Source: Carallia brachiata (Eukaryota; Streptophyta; Magnoliopsida; Malpighiales; Rhizophoraceae). Taken from it: a DNA stretch of 64,000 bases. Below the pieces are notes generated by a model. It saw only the letters and a list, made by a program, of their open reading frames with translations. It ran no database searches and was not told the DNA's origin. A program made the position numbers and the translations under genes. This document shows, piece by piece, positions 48,085-59,549 of the stretch; positions within the stretch are counted from its first letter, which is position 1; each line of letters begins with the position of its first letter. Where the stretch lies: NCBI GenBank assembly GCA_021464245.1, contig JADCRB010000013.1:4632466-4696465 (forward strand), written 5' to 3'.

Positions 48085-51000
48085 ATGGGGGGCCAAGATA
48101 GCATGTTTAGGTTTGCCGACGGGACCGACAAGCTGTTGATGTTCTTTGGGATTTTGGGAAGCATTGGAGATGGGTTGCAATATCCTCTCTCAATGTATGT
48201 TGTTAGCCGCGTGATCAATGAATTTGCAAAACCAAACAGTCCTTTGTCTACTGATACTGTAAATGAGGTATGCATTTTAAGCCAACCTAGCATAGAAATC
48301 TCTGGTTAATAATAAGAATTGTGCTCCTGACATATATCTGATTACTTTTACCACTCACTTTACATATGTTCGGATATGGATTTTAGTGAACAATTAGTTC
48401 CTGACATAGTTTTAGTTTGTTGAAGAGCATAAATCTTTTTTGTATACTTCGATTCCATGTTTCCTACAGTTCTTACCTCGCAGCATGTAGATGACAATGT
48501 TCATGGGGTTAGTATTTTTTTGGGTCAATAAATTTTCAGAAGTTGAAATCAAGTCAGTAACTAAATAAAAGTTCATTTCAAGCCTATTAAAAATTTTTAC
48601 AAATGAGTCAATTACTTACATTCTGTCAATTTAACTGTTATCTGCTGACATGCTGCGTACATGTCATGCAACATAGCATTTTTTGATGGTCAACTCATAC
48701 TTTTATGCTTTCGTGGCAGTTTATTCTTCCACGTCAGCCATTTGTGGTGACATGACACATAAAAATAAGTCACCAACTTTTATCCCCCAAGAAATATTAC
48801 AAGGTAAAAAAAAATGAAGTTTTACACTAATGTAATAATATCTTAAATTTTTATAATTATTATAATATTTTTTATAATAAAAATATATATATTATTATTT
48901 ATTTTTACTAATAATATTATTATAATTATAAAAAAAATAATGTATAATTATATTCAAACAAATTTTAAACACTAAATTTTTTGATAGTGTAACGGTACTC
49001 TTCTCCCCAAATTTTTTTTTTGCTCTCCTCTTCTCTCTCTCCTCGCCGCCCACTCCATGGCAGGGCAAAGGAAAAAAAAAAATGTGCACCCACAGAAACA
49101 GGGACGGAGTGTTTTAGGAAAATAAACAAATGGGAGAAAATCAAATAATCAAGCCTCTGCAGAAAAAGCAGCAATTGTAAAACGTACTTTAAAAACGGCT
49201 AACCTTGGGGGCATTTTTTGGTTGGGGAAATTTTTTGTGCTTCTTTGTTTTGGGATTTCCTGAGGGAAGAAGACGGGACTGCTTTAACACAGGAGCATAT
49301 TTTTTTAGAAAAATGTTCTGATTTATTCAGTTTCTTTTTCTCTAAAGGTCATTTTTTTAGCCGGTTATTTTGCAGGAATTTTCGTTGATATTATATATGA
49401 GATTTTAGAAGAAAAAAAAAAACATAGGAGATTTTGGAAAAAATAATTGCTAAAAAATTTATTAAGAACCCATTTCTGCTTTCTTCCCTTTTCTCGAGCT
49501 CTTGGATTTCTTCTTCCCCATCTGTTTATTTTCTTCTTCCTTTTTTTTTTTTGTTTTTTTTTTCAATTTCTCTCCACTGTGTTTGTAGGCTTCTTATTCT
49601 TTCTCTTTCTCTGTTTGGGCTTCTCTCTTCTTTTCTCTGCGGTTCGTTCTTCTCACTTGGTCTGTACGATCTTTTTTTTCGTCTGTGCGCTACTGCCTTT
49701 TTCCTTAAAGATTAGAGAGGAGCTTTGGAAGGCAGCGAGGAGATTGGGAGAATTTGGGAGGGGACAAAAAGGGTTTCTTTTCTTGGGTTTAGGGAAAAAA
49801 AAGTTTTGCCCCATTCTTGACTGTCGCATCAGAAAAATAGCTGATGTGGACAAATAGTTTGCCTCATAAGTGTGAAATTATGACTTGGCCAATTAGGAAT
49901 GCCCCGTCACATAGCATGTAGGTGTTATGCTAACAAATAACGGTACATTTAACAGAATGTGTGTTATTAACTCATTTATAGACTTTTTTTAATGGTACTG
50001 GCTTAAGGTGAATTTTTTTTTAATTAGTAACCTTATTGTAAATTTTTCGAGAGTTAGTGACCAAAAAAAATCCTAATCTCTAATATAATACTTGCTAATT
50101 TTACTCCTTTTTTAGTTAGTAAAATGAACTCATGATCTAATACTATTTAAATATTATTTTTAATTTTTTTATTCAAATAAACCACACTTATTATATGATA
50201 TAAAATTATGAATAAATTACATTAACTTAAAAAAAGGAGTCAAAATAGAAATTCTCATTATTTATATTTGTATGCAACATAATTTTTTAAATTAAGTTAA
50301 CCAAAACAAGGATGAAGTCTTTAAGACACCTAGGGTTGGCAAGTTTTTGGTGTGTTTAATTTTCCAATGATCGCTGGCATAAATTTCTTCTCCTTATGTG
50401 TATCATGATTTGGCATTTTTTGATTCTGTTTGCTAGTATTCACTGAAGCTGCTGTACATTGCAATTGCTGTTGGACTTTCTGCTTTAGTTGGTAAGTTCA
50501 CTCTTTATCTTCAACATGCTATGGACAAATTCATTTGTTCTCTTTTGTAGAATGATGTGAAACAATAATTGAGAAGGTTTTAATGATCTTTGCTGAAACT
50601 TTTGTGGACATTTATGGTGACAGAAGGAGTATGTTGGACAATGACCGCACAGAGACAGACTTCTCGGATGAGAACAGAATATTTGAGATCTGTCCTGAGA
50701 CAAGAAGTTGGTTTCTTTGACACCCAGGAAGCCGGTTCTTCCACAACATTTCAAGTTGTTTCAACCATCTCAAACGATGCCAATTTGATACAAGTTGCAT
50801 TGTGCGATAAGGTTTGAATTGTGTGTTATTTGTTTTCCCTTTAGCAGCAAACAAATCAAAAGCTTTATTTATGATGATCGTCAGCTAGTAGTTACAGGAC
50901 TCTGAAGGTAAAACTTCATTTACGTCTATTGCTCAAGTGTAATAAAAGATGATATAGTTCACAAATAAAACAAAAGGCATCGCCTTTTTGCTGTCAATTA

Positions 51001-54000
51001 CAAGAAGCATCGCTCTTTTGGAAAGGTTAAACGATTTTCTTCACAACCAAGCTATTGTTGATAGATGTTTTTGTGAATGCAGATACCCAACTGCCTTGCA
51101 TATGTGTCAACCTTCTTTTTTTGCCTCCTGATTTCCTTTATACTGTCATGGAGGCTGGCACTAGCAGCTCTTCCTTTGACATTGTTGTTCATTGTCCCGG
51201 GGCTTGTTTTTGGGAAGCTAATGATGGATGTGATAATGAAGATGATGGAATCCTATGCGGTTGCTGGTGGCATTGCAGAACAAGCAATATCTTCAATAAG
51301 GACTGTCTACTCTTATGTGGCAGAGAGTCAAACATTGGACAGGTTCAGCCACGCGCTCGAAGAGACACTGGAATTAGGTATCAAGCAAGGTTTTGCAAAG
51401 GGCTTGCTTATGGGGAGCATGGGAATGGTTTATATAGGCTGGGCATTTCAAACATGGGTTGGTACTTATTTAGTTACTGAAAAAAGGGAAAAAGGTGGCT
51501 CTGTCTTTGTGGCTGGAATCAATATCATCATGGGAGGATTGTGAGTTATTTCTCCTTACTTAGCTGCTATTTTTGCTAGATTTTTGCATATCTCATATCA
51601 GATATCAGGACTCATAGCTTTCACTTATTATTTGCAGGAGTGTTTTGGGTGCACTGCCAAATCTAACTTCCATCACAGAGGCAACAGCTGCTACTACTCG
51701 TATTTTCGAAATGATTGACAGAATGCCGAGTATAGATTCAGAAGACAAGAAAGGAAAAGGTTTATCATATGTGAGGGGAGAAATTGAATTTAAGGACATC
51801 TATTTTAATTATCCCTCAAGACCAGATACACCAATATTGCAAGGGTTGAACCTGAGAATCCCAGCTGGAAAGACTGTTGGTCTCGTGGGTGGCAGTGGCT
51901 CAGGAAAGTCGACACTCATCGCGTTGGTCCAAAGATTTTATGATCCTATTGAAGGAGATGTTCTCTTGGATGGACACAAAATAAGGGGACTTCAGTTGAG
52001 ATGGTTGCGTTCACAAATGAGTCTAGTTAATCAGGAGCCAGTCCTCTTTGCAACATCTATTAAAGAGAACATATTGTTTGGGAAGGAAGGAGCTTTTTTG
52101 GATGACGTGATGAATGCTGCTAAGGCCGCGAATGCCCACGACTTCATAGTTAAGCTACCAGATGGATATGAAACTCAAGTAAGCTAACCTTTTTTCTTTG
52201 GGTAAAGTTGCATCCTTGAACTTGGTTTTCTGAACTCAATGTCTCAAATGTTTCTTTCTTCAGAAAAAGAAATACTTTTTGTAGCATTTATGAAAAGATT
52301 TCACCTTAGGATTAGCTTCCTTAGTAAAACCTGATTGATACATAATCCTCATAAATTAATGATTAACATTTCCTTGCTGAATTTTGTAGGTTGGTCAATT
52401 TGGGTTTCAGTTGTCTGGTGGGCAAAAGCAGCGAATCGCCATAGCAAGAGCCTTAATAAGGGACCCCAGAATTCTACTACTCGATGAAGCAACTAGTGCA
52501 CTGGATGCACAATCTGAAAGAATAGTACAGGAGGCAATTGACAGGGCATCGAAAGGAAGGACAACAATCACCATTGCACACCACCTCTCGACAATCAGAG
52601 CAGCAAATCTGATTGTGGTTCTTCGGGCAGGGAGAGTAATCGAGTTAGGTTCACATGAAGATTTGATTAAAACATACAATGGTGAGGGCGGAGAATACTT
52701 CAAAATGGTAAAGTTACAAGAGGTGGCTGCACAAAATGAATTGTCTAGCCATGGTATGTCTCGTAATGATGAGAGAAACATCCATAAGATGATTGTTGCA
52801 GCGAGCCCACACAGTGTGAGGTCAAGTGCTCCTGGCACTCCAGCTTTAAGCCCATTTAGCCCTGTGTTCTCTTTGGGCATAGGCACACCCTATTCTTACG
52901 TTATTGAATATGGTTCTGATGATGATAGCGTTGGAGAAGGACTTTCTAATGCTACACCTTCTCAATGGCGTCTTCTGAAAATGAATTCACCTGAATGGGT
53001 TAGAGCCTCGATTGGATGCTTGGCTGCAATAGGCTCTGGTTTAGTTCAACCGATAAATGCTTATTGCGTAGGATCACTTATATCAAACTACTTCAACACT
53101 GATAAGTCAGCTGTCAAGCATAAGTCAAGAACCTTGGCCATTGTTTTCCTAGCTATAGGTGCTCTCCATTTCATCTCCAGTCTTCTCCAACATTACAATT
53201 TTGCTGTTATGGGCGAAAAGTTGACAAAAAGAGTACGTGAAAAATTGCTCGCAAAGTTGATGACTTTTGAAGTGGGGTGGTTTGATGACGACGAGAACAC
53301 AAGTGCGGCAGTTTGTGCAAGGCTAGCCACTGAAGCCAGCACCGTTCGGTCCCTTGTTGGGGACCGGATGTCATTGTTGGTTCAAGCTTTCTTTGGCTCC
53401 CTGGCGGCTTATATAGTATCACTTGTTCTATCATGGAGGCTATCCCTTGTGATGATTGCAATGCAGCCAATTGTTGTAGGAAGCTTTTACGCAAGAAATG
53501 TCGTGATGAAAAGTGTAGCTAGTAAAGCACAAAAAGCTCAAAAAGAAGGAAGCCAACTAGCAAGTGAGGCAGTTATTAATCATAGAACCATAACTGCCTT
53601 CTCTTCTCAGAAAAGAATGCTACGGCTTTTCGAAGCCACCTTGAGAGGTCCTAAAGAGGCTAGTTTTAAACACTCGTGGCTATCTGGGATAGGCTTGTTT
53701 GGTTCCCAATTTTGCAATACATCTTTTAGTGCAATGTCGTTTTGGTATGGAGGCAAGCTCTTGATGGAAGGGTTGATAACTTCAGAACACCTTTTCCAAG
53801 CATTTTTTATTCTGGTTTTCACTGCTTATGTCATTGCAGAAGCTGGAAGTATGACTAATGATTTATCTAAAGGAGGCAGCGCCGTTCAATCAGTACTTGC
53901 AATCATGGACAGGAAAAGTGAGATTGATCCAAATAATAGTCATGGATTGGACATAAAGAAACCGATAAAGGGTAGGGTTGAGCTTAAGAATGTCTTCTTT

Positions 54001-54986
54001 GCATATCCATCAAGACCTGATCAGATGATCTTTGATGGCCTAAACCTTAAAATTGAAGCTGGACAGACAATAGCACTAGTGGGGCCGAGCGGTTCTGGCA
54101 AATCCACCATAATTGGACTTATTGAAAGGTTTTACAACCCCTTAAAGGGATCAGTATTTATTGATGGACAGGACATAAGGAACTACAATTTGAGAACTTT
54201 AAGGTCTCACATTGCATTAGTTAGCCAGGAACCAATCTATTTTCAGGAACCATCCATGAAAACATTGCCTATGGCAAAGAGAACGCAAAAGATTCTGAAA
54301 TACAGAAGGCGGCAGCTCTTGCCAATGCTCACGAATTTATCAGGTATGTGGAATATTGTTGACTCAATGTTTAATACTTCTCTTCTTAGCTCTGCTGTGT
54401 AAGTGTAACCAATATTGATTATAAAGGAAAGTAATCAGTTGCATGACTTGAAGCCTAAAACTCACTGAAATCTCAATAGGTCTAGATTAGCATGTTTGCT
54501 GGGATACAAAATTTTATGAAATTTCTTTGGCCTGGAATTTCTTCAAAGAAATAAACAGTAGCAATTTCTAAGCCTTTCTTAAACATTTTCTTTTGTTGTT
54601 TTTTTTTTTTTCAGTGGAATGAAAGATGGGTATGATACAAACTGCGGCGAAAGAGGAGCTCAGCTATCAGGAGGACAAAAGCAACGGATAGCACTTGCTC
54701 GTGCAATCCTAAAGAACCCATCAATTCTCCTGTTGGATGAAGCTACCAGTGCCCTTGACAGTGTATCAGAGAGCTTAGTTCAAGAGGCGCTCGAGAAGAT
54801 GATGATTGACAGAACATCTCAGTCATTGCTCACCGGCTATCAACAATACAAAAATCTGATTGCATTGCAGTTATCAAGAATGGAAAAGTTGTGGAACAAG
54901 GTTCACACAGAGAACTTATGTCAATTGTTCATGGAGGAACATACCACTCTCTTATAATGCTTCAGAGCGGCAGCCCTTCTAACTAA
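48085..54986 (+). CDS. ABCB8: ABCB8-type ABC transporter, tandem copy B, two apparent 1-bp deletions in NBD2
   Basis: Exons: 48085-48267, 50437-50491, 50624-50811, 51083-51540, 51638-52178, 52390-54343, 54615-54986. The frame is open through TMD1, NBD1 and TMD2. Walker [10 protein letters not shown] is at about residues 379-387, the signature [14 protein letters not shown] from about 483, Walker [13 protein letters not shown] at about 503, and the H-loop appears as AHHLSTI. NBD2 Walker [10 protein letters not shown] is at about 1039. The frame then slips near 54237 (CCAATCTATTTTC, where copy A has one more C), just after the Q-loop SQEP. It slips again near 54820, just before the H-loop. The native frame would end with the TAA at 54984-54986, after PSN. 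Restored length is 1250 residues; copy A differs by a 3-residue insertion ([10 protein letters not shown] against SNATPSQ). It is the better-preserved copy. Whether it is functional depends on whether the two lesions are real. Confidence 0.88.
48515..50078. mobile_element. Long-TIR element in ABCB8 copy B intron 1
   Basis: The left end (from TTTTTTTGGGTCAATAA at about 48515) and the right end (TTAGTGACCAAAAAAAA at about 50050-50078) are inverted, diverged copies over roughly 230 bp. Shared inner words include ACAAATGAGTCAATTAC against ATAAATGAGTTAATAAC, and CCACGTCAGCCATTT against CCACATCAGCTATTT. The 1.1-kb core is strongly pyrimidine-rich (about 49470-49680) and resembles a gene leader, but no protein family was recognised. 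Copy A lacks it at the matching position (near 38590). A target duplication was not resolved. Confidence 0.6.
50085..50245. mobile_element. AT-rich MITE, second copy of the family at 37590
   Basis: The ends ACTCCTTTTTTAGTTA and TTAACTTAAAAAAAGGAGT are inverted copies. The core includes AACTCATGATCTAATACTAT and matches 37590-37745 in order. It is adjacent to, and not part of, the long-TIR element. Confidence 0.6.
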
Positions 54987-56568
54987 TAGTTTGGAATAGG
55001 ATTGTTTTTAAAAAAGAATTTAGATTTGTAAAAATGGAATATGTGTTTGCCCCAATAATAATGAACTGCCACTAGCAATCAGGGGATTTTTTCATCAAAG
55101 TCAAGATAGTCAAGTTTTCTGTAACAATGGATTGTAAGGAAATTTTCTTGTTTAATTTTAAATCAGAGATAACAGAATCGTTTGTGATGTGTGTTGCATT
55201 CAGATCAAGTGAAATAAACTTTTAAGCAAGGCACATAAGAAATGGTGAAATCTTTAGCCATAAGTTGTTCTTATTTACTGTTTTATTTTTTGAACAAATT
55301 CAATTCGGAAAAAATTACAATCGGAGGTAGCAGCCTAGTGGGTGATCTGGCACGTCACCCCTAACATGGATCTAAGTTTGAGTTCTCGTGCCTGCGTTCC
55401 CCCATTAACTTGGAATTAGTGTGAGCACGACGTAGAGCACAACGTATGAGATTTTAGACTCGTTAACATCGTGGTCAGGTTTGGGGGAGGTCTGTTTCAG
55501 GCCCAGTAGTAATTCAGTGGTAGGTCTTCCCTATCGGAGAGGTTGAATAAGGAGGTTAACGAGTAACTTCTAATCTTGACTTAAAGATTTGCTGACCACC
55601 GTGCTTGCAAAGTGAATTTTTTTTTTTTTTTTTTTGGATAAAAAAAGGTTTCGGACAAAATTGGGCTTTGACCTTTTGCTGGTATGATGTTAAGTGAGAA
55701 CCCGCCATCATTGGACCAGATTGGAATTTTTTACTTTCTCCAGTGCATTCACCGTTAAAATTCCAATAAGTGCAGTTTACCGCACTGATATGAAGATTGA
55801 ACAAATATCTCACAAAATTCGATTAAGATTTTAACCGAGGAAAGTGGCTTTGGATTTTTGAGGTAGAAATCAACGTAACAGTCTCAATCCCATAAGAAAT
55901 ATGAGTCCATGCTAAGGGCACCTTCAGCATCCAACCTTATTCAGTAAGTGTTCAATCAATCAAAAAAACCTTATTCAATAAGTGGAATAAGCAATAAGAT
56001 TGCCATAATATATATATTAGTTTGCAAAAGAGATGGCAAGGCACTTGTATGGAAGAGGGAGGTAAGGGAGGAACCGACGTTTGTTCCCGACTATTGATAG
56101 ACACATGCTTTGATAGAAGCCCACGAGGAGTCTCATCTTATGAAAAAAGCCGCCCACACAGAATAATGTCTTCCAAAAGTAAAAAAAGTGGCATTGTTCC
56201 CTTAATGCAAATGGGAATCATCATCTCCATGTTCAGCAATTAATGCAACTAATTCAAGACACCCTCCATGATTTAGGTCACCAAAATTGACCATTCTTAG
56301 TAGGATTGAGATAAGAAGGCCAGAATTCCCATACAATAAATCCTCCAATAAATGCACTCCATCAAATAAGTGTAGATCTATAGTCATTTGAGAGTTTCAA
56401 TACTCAAAAAACAGAACAATGGCAAAATCCATTATGAAATGGCTAAATTAATCAAATCCCCTTAACGCTATAAGTAACAATAATTTTTTTTTTCCCAGCA
56501 AACAAAACTACCAAGAAAATATATAATCTCTAAAATTTGAAACAAATGCAATCTAATCTCATCGTAAT
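54987..56568 (+). other. ABCB copy B 3' flank and intergenic DNA
   Basis: The probable 3' UTR extends to about 55200; words shared with the copy A flank include TAATGAACTGCCACTAGCAA against TGATGAACTGTTAGCAA. A SINE-like element occupies 55322-55640. From about 56200 the duplicated NDR1 block begins. No gene is seen. Confidence 0.5.
55322..55640 (+). repeat. SINE-like element with T-tail
   Basis: A box A-like TAGCAGCCTAGTGGGTGATC and a box B-like AAGTTTGAGTTCTCGTGCC about 35 bp later. It ends in an uninterrupted T-run of about 20 (55618-55635). The 3' half matches 3670-3760. Confidence 0.6.
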
Positions 56569-57228
56569 TCATAAACTAAGCAAAACCAAAAGAGAGAAAG
56601 TGAACATCAAAGCCCCAATTTTTCCAGACCAGCTTCCAATCTTAGCAGCATTAGATTTGAGCTTTACACCCTTACTGGGGTTGACTTGAGTACCTTGATC
56701 GTTGACTTGCACATCAGCCCCAACCTTGATTCCATGCCTCTTGGTTTTCCAAAACAATATCTTGTACCTCACCAAAGTGGCCATATCCACACGGAAAACC
56801 GCCGACCCATTAACTGAAACCGCCCGGAAGACGGCTTCCCGGTCAAGTCCACTAGTCTGGAGCTCACCAAATTTATTAGCTTTCTTCTGGTGGCCTTGGC
56901 GAAAGCTTGGTATAGTGTAATTCCCAATAGAATGGCTCCTATCAGGACTATCAAAGAAGGTTACATTAACTGGATCATAGAACACGCCTTTGTCTTTGTT
57001 GGTGTTCTCCAGTCTGAGATGGAAGTAAAGGGTTGTGTTTTTTGGGGCGCTTAAGGTTCGGTTGAGGGCAGGAATGTAAATCTGTTCGAGCGAACATTTC
57101 GGTCCTGTGGGCCGCAGGCTTAGCCATATAAAAAGTGCTGTTAGGCCTAAAGTGAAAAAGAAGCTACAGCAGCACCTGCAGCAACGACCACCACCACCAC
57201 CACCACCACCGCGAACGGCTTCCGGCAT
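56569..57228 (-). CDS. NDR1: NDR1-like protein, copy 1 (NDR1/HIN1-like, LEA_2)
   Basis: Family role: NDR1 is a glycosylated, GPI-anchored plasma-membrane protein needed for defence signalling by several CC-NLR receptors and for plasma membrane-wall adhesion in Arabidopsis. Seen: a single-exon 219-residue frame, the same length as I recall for Arabidopsis NDR1. It has an eight-glycine N-terminal run, CCRCCC, a membrane segment (SFFFTLGLTALFIWLSL, about 22-38), NTNKDKGVFYDPV, GNYTIPSFRQG, VNGSAVFRVD and FWKTKRHGIKVGADV. A hydrophobic tail, GALMFTFSLLVLLSL, suits a GPI signal. Asn-X-Ser/Thr sites include NRT, NTT, NVT, NYT and NGS. The match across the length is NDR1 rather than generic NHL. It differs from copy 2 at 16 residues by my count. 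Confidence 0.92.
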   Translation of the reverse strand: MPEAVRGGGGGGGGRCCRCCCSFFFTLGLTALFIWLSLRPTGPKCSLEQIYIPALNRTLSAPKNTTLYFHLRLENTNKDKGVFYDPVNVTFFDSPDRSHSIGNYTIPSFRQGHQKKANKFGELQTSGLDREAVFRAVSVNGSAVFRVDMATLVRYKILFWKTKRHGIKVGADVQVNDQGTQVNPSKGVKLKSNAAKIGSWSGKIGALMFTFSLLVLLSL

Positions 57229-57310
57229 GGCTGAGACGTGAACCGCGGAAGAGGGTACTAATTAAAGGGAATGATGGTTTGGCTATAGTCAGAAGAGGTT
57301 AATTTGGGAA

Positions 57311-57320
57311 GAATATAAAG
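57311..57320 (-). promoter_or_regulatory. Candidate TATA element of NDR1 copy 1
   Basis: The minus strand reads CTTTATATTC about 85 bp upstream of the ATG. The matching site of copy 2 (61303-61312) reads CTTGATATTC, which weakens the motif. Confidence 0.4.
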
Positions 57321-57900
57321 AACGCTTGTCTCTATGGCTTGCGCGTATTTGAGTCTCTCACTTTTTTTTTTTTTTTTTTAAAGAAGACTTGAAATTGAAA
57401 GTATGCTTCTTTTGTGATCTTTAAATGATTTTTTTTTTTTTTTTTTTTCTGTTTTTGTCGGTGTGATAGAGCTACCCGGAGGTGTTAATTATTGTTGTTT
57501 TGGCATGTAGGCCTTCGGAGAATGGGTTTTTTTTTTCAAATGAAATAAGAAAGTAAATACACTGTTCAGTCCCAAAAATATATTGAAACTTTAGATTTAA
57601 GTATATACAATAATTAAATAATTATGATATTTTTCATCTCAAATAATAAAATTATAAGTTTTATTTTATTATTTAATATTGATAAATTTTAAATTTATAA
57701 TTTTTAAACCTTAAATTTCTCTAATCAGTCAAAAGATTAAGGAATAGGCTTGAGCCAATGATAGAAGAGCAGGGAGACGTGACGCTACCAAATGAATGAC
57801 TGGGCGATTTCTTTCCCTTTTCTCTGTCCTTTTGTAATTTGAATATTCATGTTCGTGTAAATTCAGTAGTAGCTACTTGGTTACTTCCATGAAAGCAGAA

Positions 57901-59549
57901 AGCTGATCAATGACAGCAAAAATATGTATAATATTATTATTAATATTAATTATATAGTTACACAAAATAATCGATCAATTATTATATATCTGTTTTTTGT
58001 CTGAATTTTTTCACATTTGTGCTTATTTTTCCTAATTTGCAATCCAAAAAAAACACGATCATGCACATTTGTGATCTACGTGTACGTGTGATCATGCATC
58101 AAAAGGTTAAAAATGTACAATAGATAGTCACATTAATACTGCAATGTGAGTTTCAATACACATCTTTGCATCAACGAGGACAATGTATCCACTGTACCAT
58201 TCTTACTAATGCTCGGTGACATTACTATAAATCTACAATTGCAATCTATAATAAATACCAAGATATAATTTCAAACATTCTCAATTGTACGAAACCACTA
58301 ACGAAACTACAGTTGCACAAATACATATTTGACTTAAATAATAAATAAAAATTATTTGTCTAATTACACCCTATCAATCTTGCATTTGCATTTTAGTTTA
58401 AAATGAATTAAGTAGTTGATATTTATTTTAGTAATTATTGAAAAAAAAACAGTAAATGAAACATGATTTATTATAAGGGACATAAGTTAAAGATGTATTA
58501 TAAGGCATGTATTTTTAGCATGTATGAAAATTCTCACACAACATATTCACTCCATCAATAAAAGCAATTCTTTGTTTTTTTTTTTCTCTTTTTTTTTTGA
58601 ACAACAAGAAATTAGTACATTAGATTAAACCTGAAAAACAAATATAAAGAGAGCTAACTCAAAAGACAAAGTCCACACCCACATATATAAGGTGCACCAA
58701 AAAAGCCTCTGTAGGAGACAAACAGAGCTCATGTTCAAGCCCACCCCCAACTGAAACCCAGGTGTAACAGCCAACCCATCAGAAAATCCACCGTCGGACC
58801 AGCAGACGCTGGTTCAGATGACAAGAGTTTGAGTTTGCTTAACCAGAGATCTTAGTTTCGAGTCCTGAGAATACAGCCGCGTTAAATATCTAATGGGAGA
58901 CCTTTACCGTCTTTCGGGGTTCTACTCGGGTCGGTTCAGATCAGTCAGTTCAATAGGCTGAATACTGGGCGGTCTAGACCAAAAAACCAAAGAAGATCGA
59001 CGGTCGGACAAAGCGGCGATACCCCAACAACAGGGAAGAACGGCGAAGCCTCAAAGGGCCAAATGCACAGTTCCAGCATTTACAATAACGTACTAGTAGA
59101 TGACAAATAACCCAGCCATTCAAGATTTCCGTTCATTAGGCTACATCTCAAGAGTTGTTCGTGCTGAAGAATCTACAAAAGCAATAAGCAAACGAGAGAA
59201 TTTCAAAAGACAAACGAAAATGTATTGAAGCTCACCCTTGGCATCTACAGATTGGCAAGAACAACTCAATCACTACTATTGGCATACTGGATCACCAACA
59301 CCCTCAAGAGGAGGGATGGAAACGAGGAGATGTGTATAAGATTTCAAGGCGTTTAGCGTGTTTAATCTGCAAAACAAAGACGCCCCCAGTATGCAAAATC
59401 TAATATGTAGATGATGCGAGTCTACAGATATATAATTAGAATTTCTGATTACAATCTGCCGGTTATTGTATATTTCATAGATTTGCGTCACTCCTGCCTA
59501 TTTCAGCTTAAAATTTGTCCTAACAATAATGTCTCAAGTCTTCACGTAC
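57901..59549. other. Intergenic DNA with repeats between NDR1 copy 1 and the PR-4 remnant
   Basis: 57900-58200 is upstream sequence repeated at about 63500-63950. 58580-58790 looks like dispersed repeat. 58795-58990 is SINE-like. 58990-59549 shows no recognised exon; in particular the second half of a barwin domain was searched for by eye on the minus strand and not seen. Confidence 0.5.
58795..58990 (+). repeat. SINE-like element
   Basis: A box A-like TGGTTCAGATGACAAGAGTTTG and a box B-like AGTTTCGAGTCCTG, followed by GCCGCGTTAAATATC, TTTCGGGGTTCTACTCGGGT and GGTCTAGACCAAAAAACC. A more diverged copy is at about 16600-16790. Confidence 0.55.

Larger units (their letters stand above)
56204..57900 (-). 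repeat. Segmental duplication, NDR1 block 1
   Basis: Sequence from AATGCAAATGGGAATCATCA (56205) through the NDR1 gene and about 650 bp of its upstream region is repeated at about 60180-62350 with an offset of about 4.0 kb. Flank, UTR, coding and promoter sequence are all included, so this is a DNA-level duplication and not a retrocopy. Confidence 0.85.

Noticed and set aside
49434..49857. Phe/Leu-rich plus-strand frames that look like membrane proteins
   Set aside because: They are translations of a poly-pyrimidine tract inside a TIR element; composition alone explains the hydrophobic peptide.
59276..59491. Minus-strand frame starting VTQIYEIYNN after a possible CAG acceptor, as second exon of the PR-4 gene
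   Set aside because: After the first two residues it has none of the conserved barwin cysteines or the IVDQC and GLDLD segments, so it does not complete the domain.
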